From: Microbacterium azadirachtae
GTDB taxonomy: Bacteria > Actinomycetota > Actinomycetes > Actinomycetales > Microbacteriaceae
Assembly (NCBI RefSeq): GCF_000956505.1
Contig: NZ_JYIX01000040.1
Coordinates: 124,001 to 188,000 of the forward strand
Direction of reading: 5' to 3'
Length of the DNA: 64,000 bases
In this document: positions 43,006-51,480 of the stretch, piece after piece
Layout of the letters: each line of letters starts with the position of its first letter
Position numbering within the stretch: the first letter of the stretch is position 1
Notes under the pieces: generated by a model
What the model was told of the DNA's origin: nothing
The model's input: only the letters and a program-made list of their open reading frames with translations
The model's database searches: none
Translations under genes and position numbers: made by a program

Positions 43006-44247
43006 TCAGTTCGCCCCCTTCGTGGCCGCGGTCCCGAACGAGGAGCCTGCCGCGGCCGGAATCGCGCCGCCGTCCTGGTAGGGCGAGCCCGCGGTGAGGT
43101 TGTCTCCGCGGTTCGCGCCGGGGCGCGCCTCGCGCGCCGGGCCGTCGCCGTACACGGCCTTGACACGGGCTGCGTGGGTCGGGGCATCCGGCACGGTCTC
43201 CGGGCGGTTCTGCGCGAGCTCCTTGCGGAGCACCGGCACGACCTCGCCGCCGAGCAGGTCGATCTGCTCGAGCACGGTCTTCAGCGGCAGGCCGGCGTGG
43301 TCCATGAGGAACAGCTGACGCTGGTAGTCGCCGTAGTGGTCGCGCATCGCGGCGTAGCGGTCGATGACCTGCTGCGGGGATCCGACCGTGAGCGGGGTCA
43401 TCTCCGTGAAGTCCTCCATCGACGGGCCGTGGCCGTAGACCGGGGCGTTGTCGAAGTAGGGACGGAACTCGTTCACCGCGTCCTGAGAGTTCGGGCGGAT
43501 GAACGCCTGGCCGCCGAGCCCGACGATCGCCTGCTCCGCGGTGCCGTGGCCGTAGTGCGCGAAGCGCTGCCGGTACAGCTCGATCAGGCGCTGGTAGTGC
43601 TCCTTCGGCCAGAAGATGTTGTTCGCGAAGAATCCGTCGCCGTAGTAGGCGGCCTGCTCGGCGATCTCGGGCGTGCGGATGGAGCCGTGCCACACGAACG
43701 GCGCGATGCCGTCGAGCGGGCGAGGAGTGGACGTGAAGCCCTGCAGCGAGGTGCGGAACTTGCCCTCCCAGTCCACGACGTCGTTCGTCCACAGCTCGTG
43801 CAGGAGAGCGTAGTTCTCGATCGCGAGCGGCAGGCCCTGACGGATGTCCTTGCCGAACCAGGGGTAGACGGGGCCGGTGTTGCCGCGGCCCATCATGAGG
43901 TCCATGCGGCCGCCGGACACATGCTGCAGCATCGCGTAGTCCTCGGCGATCTTCACCGGGTCGTTCGTGGTGATGAGCGTCGTGGAGGTCGAGACGATCA
44001 GACGCTCGGTCTGCGCGGCGAGCGCGGCGAGGAACGTCGTCGGGCTGGACGACCAGAACGGCGGGTTGTGGTGCTCGCCGATCGCGAAGACGTCGAGGCC
44101 GACCTCTTCCGCGTGCTTCGCGATCGTGAGGGTGTTCTGGATCCGCTCGCGCTCGCTCGGGGTCTCCCCCGTGACCGGGTTGCGGGTGATGTCGCTGACC
44201 GACATGAGGCCGAACTGCATGCCCGACCAGGTGCTCGACTCGCTCAC
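43006..44247 (-). CDS. Luciferase-like FMN monooxygenase, CE1758 family
   Basis: A 413-residue TIM-barrel flavin monooxygenase. Segments GLDVFAIGEHHNPPFWSSSP, STSTTLITTNDPVKIAEDYA and HVSGGRMDLMMGRGNTGPVY are typical of luciferase-like enzymes. The start is GTG after AAGGAG. Reduced FMN should come from the coupled CE1759 reductase. The last 60 residues (Gly/Ala-rich) extend beyond the fold. A palindromic operator candidate lies in its leader. The substrate is unknown. Confidence 0.92.
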   Translation of the reverse strand: MSESSTWSGMQFGLMSVSDITRNPVTGETPSERERIQNTLTIAKHAEEVGLDVFAIGEHHNPPFWSSSPTTFLAALAAQTERLIVSTSTTLITTNDPVKIAEDYAMLQHVSGGRMDLMMGRGNTGPVYPWFGKDIRQGLPLAIENYALLHELWTNDVVDWEGKFRTSLQGFTSTPRPLDGIAPFVWHGSIRTPEIAEQAAYYGDGFFANNIFWPKEHYQRLIELYRQRFAHYGHGTAEQAIVGLGGQAFIRPNSQDAVNEFRPYFDNAPVYGHGPSMEDFTEMTPLTVGSPQQVIDRYAAMRDHYGDYQRQLFLMDHAGLPLKTVLEQIDLLGGEVVPVLRKELAQNRPETVPDAPTHAARVKAVYGDGPAREARPGANRGDNLTAGSPYQDGGAIPAAAGSSFGTAATKGAN

Positions 44248-44258
44248 TGCTGTCTCCT

Positions 44259-44288
44259 TCAGATTTCTATTCACTTGAATGTATCTGA
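44259..44288 (-). promoter_or_regulatory. Nested palindrome upstream of the monooxygenase gene
   Basis: ATTCACTTGAAT (44269-44280) is an inverted repeat ATTCA-2-TGAAT. It is framed by TCAGAT (44259-44264) and ATCTGA (44283-44288), giving two-level symmetry in an AT-rich island just before the ribosome site. The shape suits a MarR- or TetR-type dimer; no such regulator is encoded beside it. Confidence 0.5.
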
Positions 44289-44414
44289 TGAAACATCCTT
44301 CTCCCAGGAGTATTCCCGGGATCCGCGACATCGGCCAGGGGTCCGCGGACGAGGGAGCGCCCGCACTGCCGGGGGACGGGCGTTCGGCGCCGGAGACCGG
44401 GCGGACTCCGCGGG

Positions 44415-45773
44415 TCAGGCGAACAGCGCCGCGCCGACGTAGGAGCCCTGCCGCGCACCGGGCGGAACGGCCCAGATGCCGGATCCGATGTGCTTGATGT
44501 ACTCGCTCATGAGATCGGTCGACAGCCGCTTCTGCAGCGTCACGAACTGCTCGGGCGAGCGCTGGTAGGAGAGGAAGAACAGGCCGGCGTCGAGGCGGCC
44601 CAGCTCGTTGTTGCCGTCGACGTAGTTGTAGCCGCGGCGGAGGATCCGGATGCCGTCGTTGACCTTCGGGTGCGCGAGGCGCACGTGCGAGTTCTCGTCG
44701 ATCGCCGAGCCGGAGAACACCGGCTCCGTGATCTCGCCGCCGCCCGAAAGGGGCGCTCCGCTGCCCTTGACCCGGCCGATGGTGCGATCCTGCTCGGCGA
44801 GGCGCAGCCGATCCCAGGTCTCGATGAGCATCGCGATCTTGCGCGCGACGAGATACGACCCGCCGGACATCCACGCGGGCTCGTCCTTCTCCCCCACCCA
44901 GACGTGCTCGTCGAGGGCCTGCGCGTCGTCGGCGAGGATGTTCGCGGTGCCGTCCTTGTAGCCGAAGAGGTTGCGCGGGGTCTGCTGATCGGCGGCGGTG
45001 CGCGAGGTGCGCCCGAATCCGAGCTGCGACCAGCGCAGCCTGGCGCGGCCGAACGCGATCCGGCTGAGGTTGCGCACGGCGTGCACCGCGACCTGCGGGT
45101 CATCGGCGCAGGCCTGGATGCAGAGGTCGCCGCCCGTGTAGCCGGCGTCCAGGGCGTCGCCGAGGAACCCGGGCAGATCGGCGAGCGCGGACGGCCGCCG
45201 GTCCGCGATGCCGAACCGGTCGCCTTCCGCGAGGAAGAGCGACGGGCCGAGCCCGAAAGTGATCGTGAGACCCGCTGCGGTGAGACCCTGCGCCTCGCCG
45301 GTGTCGTCCGGCGGCGCCTCCGGAGAGCCCCCGACGGCGCCCGAGGCGCTCACGTCGAGACCCTTCGTGAGCCGCGACGCCGCGTAGCTCCAGTCCTGCA
45401 GGAGCGAGACGAGGTCGTCACGGCTCGCGCGCGGCATCATGTCGAAGCTCGCGAAATGCAGGTGCTCCTGCACGCGCGTGGTGATCCCGGCCTGATGGGC
45501 GCCTTCGAAGGCGTACTCGTCCGCGGGAGCGGATCCGCCCAGCACCCCGGTCGCGACGACGGCGGCCGCACCCCCGGCTCCGACGGCGATGCCCGCAACA
45601 CCGCTGCCGAGCGCCCAGCCGATCAGGCCGCGCCGGCTGATGCCGGTGCGCGGTGCCGCGCCCTCCGGCACGGCGCCCTCGGGAGACGCGGCACGCGCGT
45701 CGGCGGTCGACGACTCTTCCGGCGCGGCCGCGGAGGGCCGGTCGGATCCTCCCTCGGACTCAGGGACCGTCAT
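44415..45773 (-). CDS. efeB: Dyp-type peroxidase / deferrochelatase EfeB
   Basis: A haem peroxidase exported by the Tat system, third gene of efeUOB. The Tat motif SRRGLIGWALG sits after an unusually long Ala/Pro/Glu-rich N-terminal region (about 45 residues). The Dyp signature LFGYKDGTANI (GxxDG) and the proximal His in VRLAHPKVNDG are present. It is proposed to help oxidise ferrous iron or release iron from haem for EfeUO. It follows efeO after 1 nt. The length is 452 residues. Confidence 0.94.
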   Translation of the reverse strand: MTVPESEGGSDRPSAAAPEESSTADARAASPEGAVPEGAAPRTGISRRGLIGWALGSGVAGIAVGAGGAAAVVATGVLGGSAPADEYAFEGAHQAGITTRVQEHLHFASFDMMPRASRDDLVSLLQDWSYAASRLTKGLDVSASGAVGGSPEAPPDDTGEAQGLTAAGLTITFGLGPSLFLAEGDRFGIADRRPSALADLPGFLGDALDAGYTGGDLCIQACADDPQVAVHAVRNLSRIAFGRARLRWSQLGFGRTSRTAADQQTPRNLFGYKDGTANILADDAQALDEHVWVGEKDEPAWMSGGSYLVARKIAMLIETWDRLRLAEQDRTIGRVKGSGAPLSGGGEITEPVFSGSAIDENSHVRLAHPKVNDGIRILRRGYNYVDGNNELGRLDAGLFFLSYQRSPEQFVTLQKRLSTDLMSEYIKHIGSGIWAVPPGARQGSYVGAALFA

Positions 45774-45774
45774 G

Positions 45775-47007
45775 TCAGCCGAGGATCGTGCTGGTGAGCT
45801 TCGAGAGCGGCTCGGCGAGCGCGTTCAGCAGGTCGGTGAGGTCGCGCTTCTGGGTCTCGGTGACGGTCGAGTACGACGCGAAGCCGTCCTTCAGCGAACC
45901 GTGCACCGCGAGCTCGGCCTCCAGGGCGGAGAACCCGCGATCGATCTGCTCCACGAGCTTCTTGCCCTCTGCGCCCTTGCTCTCGGCGAACTCGCGCACG
46001 ACGGAGAAGGCCATCTTGGATCCCTCGACGTTCGCCGCGAAGTCGGAGAGATCCGTACCGGACCACCAGTCCTCCTCGCCCGTGATCTTGCCGTTGGCGA
46101 CCTCGTCGAGGAGCGAGATGGATCCGTTGGAGATCCCGGCGATGCCCTTGGATTCGAGATCCTTCACGAACGCGTCGGAGTGGACGTGGTCGTACAGCTC
46201 CTGCAGATCGGCGAGGAGCTTGTCGGCGAAGGTGGCGCGCTCGGCAGGCGTCGACGGTGCCCAGTCCAGGTTCGCCGGCGTGGTGCCGTCGGAGTTCATC
46301 GCGCCAGCGGCCGGAGCCCACAGGTCCTTCTCGATGCGGTGGAAGCCGGTCCAGTCGATGCCCTCGGCCTTGGCGTCGAGCTCGCGGAAGTCCAGCCGAG
46401 GGTCGAGCGTTCCCAGCTGCTCCGCGATCGGCTCGATGCGCTCGTAGTAGGCGCGCACGGTCGAGAACTGGGCCTTGGCGGCCGCGTCTTCGCCGCCGCG
46501 GTAGGCGTCGGCGAAGGTCTTCGCGGCGGGGAGCAGCTGGTCGACCTGGTCCTTGACGTACGAGGCGTACTGCGTGAGGGCCTTCTGCTTCTGCGCCGCG
46601 TCGCCCCCTGTCTCGGCGACCTTCTCGCCGCTGACCGCGAACGCGGTCCTGCCGACGCCGGCGCCGAGCATCCCCGGCTTGCACACCGTGAAGTACTTGC
46701 CCGGCTGCGCCACGACCGTGAGGGTGCGCGAGGCGCCGGGGGCTACGTTCTCGACCTCGCCGACGATGCGCACGCCGTCCTCGGCGAGCAGGTAGAACTC
46801 GGTCACCTCGTCGCCCTTGTTGTTCACGTCGAAGGCGAGCGTGCCGCTGGTCGCGGTGGCGGCGGAGACGCTGCACGCATCGGCCGTGGACGAGACGGTC
46901 AGACGTCCGGCTGCGGAGACGTCGGACTTGGCGACGCACCCGGTGAGGGCGAGGCCGAGGGCGGCGACGGCGCCGAGGACGGCGATCGGTCGGCGGGCGA
47001 TGGTCAT
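45775..47007 (-). CDS. efeO: Iron-uptake lipoprotein EfeO
   Basis: A periplasmic-side iron-binding lipoprotein. The lipobox LALTGC places the lipid on C24. An N-terminal cupredoxin-like domain (to about residue 130, with STADACSVSAATATSGTLAF) precedes the M75 peptidase-like domain with the metal motif FHRIEKDLW (HxxE). The length is 410 residues. It overlaps efeU by ATGA and precedes efeB by 1 nt, so the three are one operon. Confidence 0.95.
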   Translation of the reverse strand: MTIARRPIAVLGAVAALGLALTGCVAKSDVSAAGRLTVSSTADACSVSAATATSGTLAFDVNNKGDEVTEFYLLAEDGVRIVGEVENVAPGASRTLTVVAQPGKYFTVCKPGMLGAGVGRTAFAVSGEKVAETGGDAAQKQKALTQYASYVKDQVDQLLPAAKTFADAYRGGEDAAAKAQFSTVRAYYERIEPIAEQLGTLDPRLDFRELDAKAEGIDWTGFHRIEKDLWAPAAGAMNSDGTTPANLDWAPSTPAERATFADKLLADLQELYDHVHSDAFVKDLESKGIAGISNGSISLLDEVANGKITGEEDWWSGTDLSDFAANVEGSKMAFSVVREFAESKGAEGKKLVEQIDRGFSALEAELAVHGSLKDGFASYSTVTETQKRDLTDLLNALAEPLSKLTSTILG

Positions 47008-47990
47008 GAGGCTCCTTCAGGAGAGGGCGAGACGGTCGATGCGGCACGGGTGGCCGCCGACTCGGTCGTGACGGGCGTCCCGGAGGAAGCGGGAACAGAG
47101 GTAGAAGGCGTCGCGCGCGGCGTGGTGCGGCGCAGTCCGCGCACGAACAGGGTGCCGACGATCGCGATGTACAGCACCCAGGCGATCACCTGGAGCCAGC
47201 TCATCCGCGGCATGAAACCGACGGTGGCCTGCAGCAGCACGGCGAGCGCGCTGTCGGGGCGGATCACCGCGGTGACGTCGAACGCCCACCCGAAGGGCAG
47301 GCCGGCCCAGCCGACCAGCACGGAGCCGGCCGCGTCGAGCGGCGCCGCAGCGGTGAACGGTCCAGGCACGACGCCGGCCTCCTGCAGGTCGCTGAGCGCG
47401 TAGGCGAGCACACCGGCTGCGATGACGACGAGGAAGCCGCCCGTCCAGGTGAAGAAGCGGGATAGGTCGAGCCTGACGGCGCCCCGGGCGAGCAGCCATC
47501 CGGCCAGCACGGCCACCGCGAGGCCGAGCGCCGCCCCGAGGATCGCCGACGGCGCATCGCCGAAGGACTGCACCATCGACCAGAGCAGGAGCGTGGTCTC
47601 GACGCCCTCGCGGGCCACCGAGACGAAGCCGACCAGCACGAGCGCCCAGACGGTGCCCGCCTCGAGCGCGCGGTCGACGCCCCCTTGCAGCGTGGCCTTC
47701 ATGGTGCGACCGGCCTTGCGCATCCAGAAGATCATCCAGGTGACCATGCCGACCGTGACGAGCGAGAGCGTGCCGCCGATGATCTCCTGCCCCTGGAAGG
47801 TCAGGGCGTAGGCGCCGAAGGTCAGCACGGCGCCGATCACGAGCGCCAACAGGATGGCGGCGCCGACGCCGGTCCACAGCCGTGGCAGGACGTCCTTGCG
47901 ATCGAGCCGCTTCAGGTAGGCGACGAGGATGCCGACGACGAGCGCGGCTTCGAGGCCTTCACGGAGGCCGATGAGGAAAGTGGCGAGCAC
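47004..47990 (-). CDS. efeU: Ferrous iron permease EfeU
   Basis: A seven-helix membrane protein of the FTR1 family, 328 residues. Both iron-binding REXXE-type motifs are visible: GLREGLEAALVV in helix 1 and VAREGVETTLLLW in helix 4. The C-terminus is a Thr/Ser/Pro-rich tail. The start is GTG. A 22-bp palindrome at 48016-48037, just upstream, probably controls the operon. Confidence 0.95.
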   Translation of the reverse strand: MLATFLIGLREGLEAALVVGILVAYLKRLDRKDVLPRLWTGVGAAILLALVIGAVLTFGAYALTFQGQEIIGGTLSLVTVGMVTWMIFWMRKAGRTMKATLQGGVDRALEAGTVWALVLVGFVSVAREGVETTLLLWSMVQSFGDAPSAILGAALGLAVAVLAGWLLARGAVRLDLSRFFTWTGGFLVVIAAGVLAYALSDLQEAGVVPGPFTAAAPLDAAGSVLVGWAGLPFGWAFDVTAVIRPDSALAVLLQATVGFMPRMSWLQVIAWVLYIAIVGTLFVRGLRRTTPRATPSTSVPASSGTPVTTESAATRAASTVSPSPEGAS

Positions 47991-48015
47991 GAGGAGCTGT
48001 TCCTGGAGAAGATGT

Positions 48016-48037
48016 GAGGTAAGGCATCCCTTACCTC
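48016..48037 (-). promoter_or_regulatory. Palindromic operator candidate before efeUOB
   Basis: GAGGTAAGG (48016-48024) and CCTTACCTC (48029-48037) form a perfect 9-4-9 inverted repeat. The AGGTAAGG/CCTTACCT halves resemble DtxR/IdeR iron boxes, but the halves are 5 bp further apart than in the classical 19-bp box. A minus-strand -10 (TAGAGT, 48042-48047) abuts it, so a bound repressor would block initiation. Confidence 0.6.
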
Positions 48038-48154
48038 GAAGACTCTAGCATCCGCTTCCCGGCGCTTCGGACGCGGTGCCGGTGCACCGATCGGCCGCAG
48101 TAATCCTCGGCAACAAACGGCCGACCTCTGCAGCGCCCGTCCTAGCCTCGCCTC

Positions 48155-49159
48155 ATGGCCGAACTGAACCTCCCGATCCTTGACCTGTCCCAGCTCGACG
48201 CGGGCCCCGAGGCCGCCGCGGCGTTCCGCGACGACCTGCGCGCCGCGACCCACGACGTCGGCTTCTTCTACCTCACCGGCACCGGCGTGACCCCCGAGCT
48301 CGAACGTCGCCTGCACCAGGCGGCGTTGGACTTCTTCGCACTGCCGGAGGACGACAAGCTCGCGATCGAGAACGTCAAGAGCCCGCACTTCCGCGGCTAC
48401 ACCCGCATCGGCGGCGAGCGCACGCAGGGCGCCGTGGACTGGCGCGAGCAGATCGACATCGGGCCGGAGCGCGAGGCCGTCGACGGCGGGGCCGCCTACA
48501 ACCGCCTGATCGGCCCGAACCTGTGGCCCGACGCCCAGCCCGAGCTGCGCGAGGTCGTCGCGGAATGGCACACGCAGCTCTCCGGCGTGGCCCGCAAGCT
48601 GCTGCGCGCCTGGGCGCTCGCGCTCGGCGCCGAGGAGACCTACTTCGAGCAGAACTTCGGCGACCCGTCGACCCTGATCAAGATCGTCCGCTATCCGGGC
48701 ACCCACGAGCCGGAGCCGCAGCAGGGCGTCGGCGCCCACAAGGACTCCGGCGTGCTGACCCTGCTCTGGGTCGAGCCGGGCAAGGGCGGCCTGCAGGTGG
48801 AGCGCGACGGATCCTGGGTCGACGCTCCCCCGGTCGACGGCGCCTTCGTCGTCAACATCGGCGAGCTGCTCGAGTACGCGACGGACGGCTACCTCAAGGC
48901 CACCAACCACCGGGTGGTCTCCCCGCAGGCGCCGGACGAGCGGATCTCGATCCCGTTCTTCTTCAACCCCGCTCTCGATGCGCGTCTGCCGCTCATCGAC
49001 CTGCCGGCGGATCTGGCGGTGCAGGCACGGGGCGTCACCAAGGATCCTTCGAACCCCATCCACGCGCTCTACGGCGAGAACGCCCTGAAGTCACGCCTGC
49101 GTGCGCACCCCGACGTCGCGGCGATCCACCACGCGGACCTGGTCGGCGCCTCCGTCTGA
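48155..49159 (+). CDS. 2-oxoglutarate/Fe(II) oxygenase, isopenicillin N synthase family
   Basis: A 334-residue non-haem iron oxygenase. An N-terminal DIOX_N domain (LPILDLSQLD; DVGFFYLTGTGV) precedes the iron facial triad: HxD in VGAHKDSGVLTLL and the distal His in KATNHRVVSP. The co-substrate motif ERISIPFFF (Arg-x-Ser) marks 2-oxoglutarate binding. TAGCCT (48143-48148) is 6 nt before the ATG (leaderless). It ends 12 nt from the convergent GntR gene. The substrate is unknown. Confidence 0.9.
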   Translation: MAELNLPILDLSQLDAGPEAAAAFRDDLRAATHDVGFFYLTGTGVTPELERRLHQAALDFFALPEDDKLAIENVKSPHFRGYTRIGGERTQGAVDWREQIDIGPEREAVDGGAAYNRLIGPNLWPDAQPELREVVAEWHTQLSGVARKLLRAWALALGAEETYFEQNFGDPSTLIKIVRYPGTHEPEPQQGVGAHKDSGVLTLLWVEPGKGGLQVERDGSWVDAPPVDGAFVVNIGELLEYATDGYLKATNHRVVSPQAPDERISIPFFFNPALDARLPLIDLPADLAVQARGVTKDPSNPIHALYGENALKSRLRAHPDVAAIHHADLVGASV

Positions 49160-49171
49160 GCGAGGGACGGC

Positions 49172-49837
49172 TCAGTTCTCGAGCACGCCGTCCAGCTGCG
49201 ACAGCACGGGCTCGCGGCTCATCTCGATGTGCGCGTACATCTGCGCGGAGGCGAGCGCTCCGCGGCCGTGCGCGATCGATTCGACGAGCTCGACGTGCTC
49301 GTCGGTCTGCTCGCTGTCCCTCGTCTCGCGCGTGAGCCGGAACACCCACTCCATCCGCCCGACCAGCGGCCCGAGGCTGCGCAGCAGCAGTCTGCTTCCG
49401 CTGAGCCGCACGATCTCGGAGTGGAAGTCGAGGCTCGCCGCCCGTGCCGCCTCCGCGTCGATGACTGACGCGTCCTCGTGCAGGGCGCGAAGCCGGTCGA
49501 TGGTCTCGATGCCCTCGTGCACACGCTCGGCGGCCCGCTGCGCGGCGAAAGGCTCGAAGCACAGCCGGGTGTCGAAGAGGTCGTGGATATCGGCACGGGT
49601 GAGCGGCGTGACGTTGGCGCCGCGGTGCCGAGAGGTCACCACGAACCCCTCGGACTCCAGCCGCTGGAGCGCTTGGCGCACCGGGATGCGCGAGACCGCG
49701 AAGCGCTCGGAGAGCTCGCGCTCCTTCAGCCACGCACCGGGCGCGACGTCGCCGTCGATGATCGCGCGGAGCAGATCACGGTAGACGCGATCGGCGAGCG
49801 CAATGGCGGTGCCGTCGGATTCAGGGCCGGTCTCCAT
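49172..49837 (-). CDS. GntR-family regulator with FCD domain
   Basis: A 221-residue ligand-responsive repressor. The N-terminal winged helix (LADRVYRDLLRAIIDGDVAP; LSERFAVSRIPVRQALQRLE) is followed by an all-helical FCD domain with putative metal ligands (DIHDLFDTRLCFEP; LDFHSEIVRLSGS; HVELVESIAHG). The start at 49837, after AGGAGAG, lies inside the end of the amidohydrolase gene (17-nt overlap). Operator-like TGGTATACA repeats stand between the amidohydrolase and transporter promoters, its likely targets. Confidence 0.9.
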   Translation of the reverse strand: METGPESDGTAIALADRVYRDLLRAIIDGDVAPGAWLKERELSERFAVSRIPVRQALQRLESEGFVVTSRHRGANVTPLTRADIHDLFDTRLCFEPFAAQRAAERVHEGIETIDRLRALHEDASVIDAEAARAASLDFHSEIVRLSGSRLLLRSLGPLVGRMEWVFRLTRETRDSEQTDEHVELVESIAHGRGALASAQMYAHIEMSREPVLSQLDGVLEN

Positions 49838-51311
49838 CTGCCGCTCTCCTCTCCCCCGCGAGCGGGAACACGGGCGGGAACAACCCGCCGGCGCCGCCCC
49901 GGTGATCGCGCTCGTCGTAGCCGGCGCGCATGATGTCGAACAGGACCTGCGCATCCTCGCGAACGGCCCGCAGATCGATCCCGTCGATCGCGCCGTCGCG
50001 CATCACGACCCTGCCCGCGACCATCGTAAGGCACGCGTCCCTGGCGCTCCCGGCCAGGACGAGGTTGCGCAGCGGGTCCTCGATCGGACCGAACCGCACG
50101 TCCGAGAGGCGGAACGCCGTGAGGTCGGCGGCGGCCCCCTCCGCGATGCGCCCGAGATCGGGCCGGTGCAGCGCGCGTGCTCCGCCGAGGGTCGCCGCCT
50201 CCACATAGCCGGCGAGATCTCCGGCCGCGAGCGAACGGTTCTGCACCTTCGCGACGGAGACGCCGGTGTCGATGCCGCGGATCAGATCCGGCGGGAACGA
50301 GTCGGTGCCCAGCGAGATGTTCAGCCCCGCATTCCGGTAGCGGGCGAACGTCTCCAGCTCGGATCCGTAGCGCGCATTCGTGAGCGGGCAGTGCACGATC
50401 GACACCCCCGCCTCGACGAGGGCGGCGAGATCCCCCCTGTCCTCGCCCCACACGCGAGGATTGACGTCGAGGAAGACGCCGTGCGGGACGATCAGGCGGT
50501 CATCGAGCAGTCCCTGCCTGCGGATCAGCTCGAGCGGCGTGCACCCGTGCTGCTCCAGGATCCAGTCGCGCTCGAAATCCCCCTGCAGCGCGTGCAGGCG
50601 CACGAGGGCGCCGCGCTCCCTTGCCGCGTCCGCGGTGGCCGCGAGCAGCTCAGGGGTCAGCGTCTCGATGCGGCAGGGCAGGAAGACGGGGGTGAGCAGC
50701 GGATCCGCCCAGGAGCGCAGCGTGTCGTGGAACCGGATCGCGTCGGCGAGACCAGCCTCGCCCTCCGCTTCGTCGAAGAGGACGTCGCGCTCATCGCCCT
50801 GCACGACGTTGGCCCCGGAGCGGTAGGAGGGCCCGAGGAAGCCGCGCAACCCGAGCGACCGGGAGTACTCCGCCATGGCGAGGAAGTCGTCGGCCGATTC
50901 CGCCCAGGCGGAGTGCACCTCGGAGGCGATCGGCATGTAGCTCGTGATCCCGTGCAGGGCGAGCTGCACGAGCGCGATCTCTCTGATGCGCCGGCGCTGG
51001 CCTGCGCTGAACACATGCTGCCGGCGGAAGAACCAGTCCGCCGACCACTGCAGGCGGCGCGCGTGCTCCGGCGCCGACCACGAATCGAGGATCAGGTGGT
51101 CGATGTCGGTGAGCGCGTCCAGGTCGATCAGTCCCGGCATCAGCAGGCTCTCGCCGAGCTCCACCGTGCGATCGGCGTCCCGAGGCGCTTCGGCGCGCGG
51201 CCCCACGAAGGCGATGCGGTCGTCGTCCACCAGCACGGCGCCGTCGCGCAGCTCAGAATGCGACGCGCCGTCGAAGGCAAGGACGTGATCGGCGGTGATC
51301 AGGGTACGCAC
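49821..51311 (-). CDS. Amidohydrolase-superfamily protein without the HxH motif
   Basis: A 496-residue TIM-barrel protein of the cytosine deaminase/chlorohydrolase branch. Later motifs persist: LVRLHALQGDFE (third His), IVPHGVFLDVNP and SLGTDSFPPDL (catalytic Asp). The first metal motif, normally GLIDxHxH, reads GLIDLDALTDIDH, so both His are replaced. It may bind metal differently or lack it. The start is GTG after GGAGGAG. It shares the divergent regulatory region with the ABC importer and is coupled to the GntR gene. Confidence 0.82.
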   Translation of the reverse strand: MRTLITADHVLAFDGASHSELRDGAVLVDDDRIAFVGPRAEAPRDADRTVELGESLLMPGLIDLDALTDIDHLILDSWSAPEHARRLQWSADWFFRRQHVFSAGQRRRIREIALVQLALHGITSYMPIASEVHSAWAESADDFLAMAEYSRSLGLRGFLGPSYRSGANVVQGDERDVLFDEAEGEAGLADAIRFHDTLRSWADPLLTPVFLPCRIETLTPELLAATADAARERGALVRLHALQGDFERDWILEQHGCTPLELIRRQGLLDDRLIVPHGVFLDVNPRVWGEDRGDLAALVEAGVSIVHCPLTNARYGSELETFARYRNAGLNISLGTDSFPPDLIRGIDTGVSVAKVQNRSLAAGDLAGYVEAATLGGARALHRPDLGRIAEGAAADLTAFRLSDVRFGPIEDPLRNLVLAGSARDACLTMVAGRVVMRDGAIDGIDLRAVREDAQVLFDIMRAGYDERDHRGGAGGLFPPVFPLAGERRAADGDRP

Positions 51312-51410
51312 GGGGCACTCCTCCAAGCAGAACAATTGGTATCCAAAATCTATCGACCCTTGAGCATCGCAACAACAGCAGCGTGCATATTTGAGGCAGC
51401 CGATCAGATT

Positions 51411-51441
51411 TGGTATACATATCCTCTCAGGCTGGTATACA
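51411..51441. promoter_or_regulatory. GntR/FCD operator candidates in the divergent promoter region
   Basis: TGGTATACA occurs exactly twice (51411-51419 and 51433-51441), 22 bp apart, on one face of the helix. A close variant, TGGTATCCA, is at 51337-51345 near the amidohydrolase start. FCD-type GntR proteins favour T-G-G-T-A-T-A-C-C-A-like palindromes. The 169-bp region 51312-51480 is clearly richer in A+T than its flanks and serves both directions. Confidence 0.65.
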
Positions 51442-51480
51442 ATTCCAGCAACCCCCCGTTCCTGACCATCAAGGAAGATC

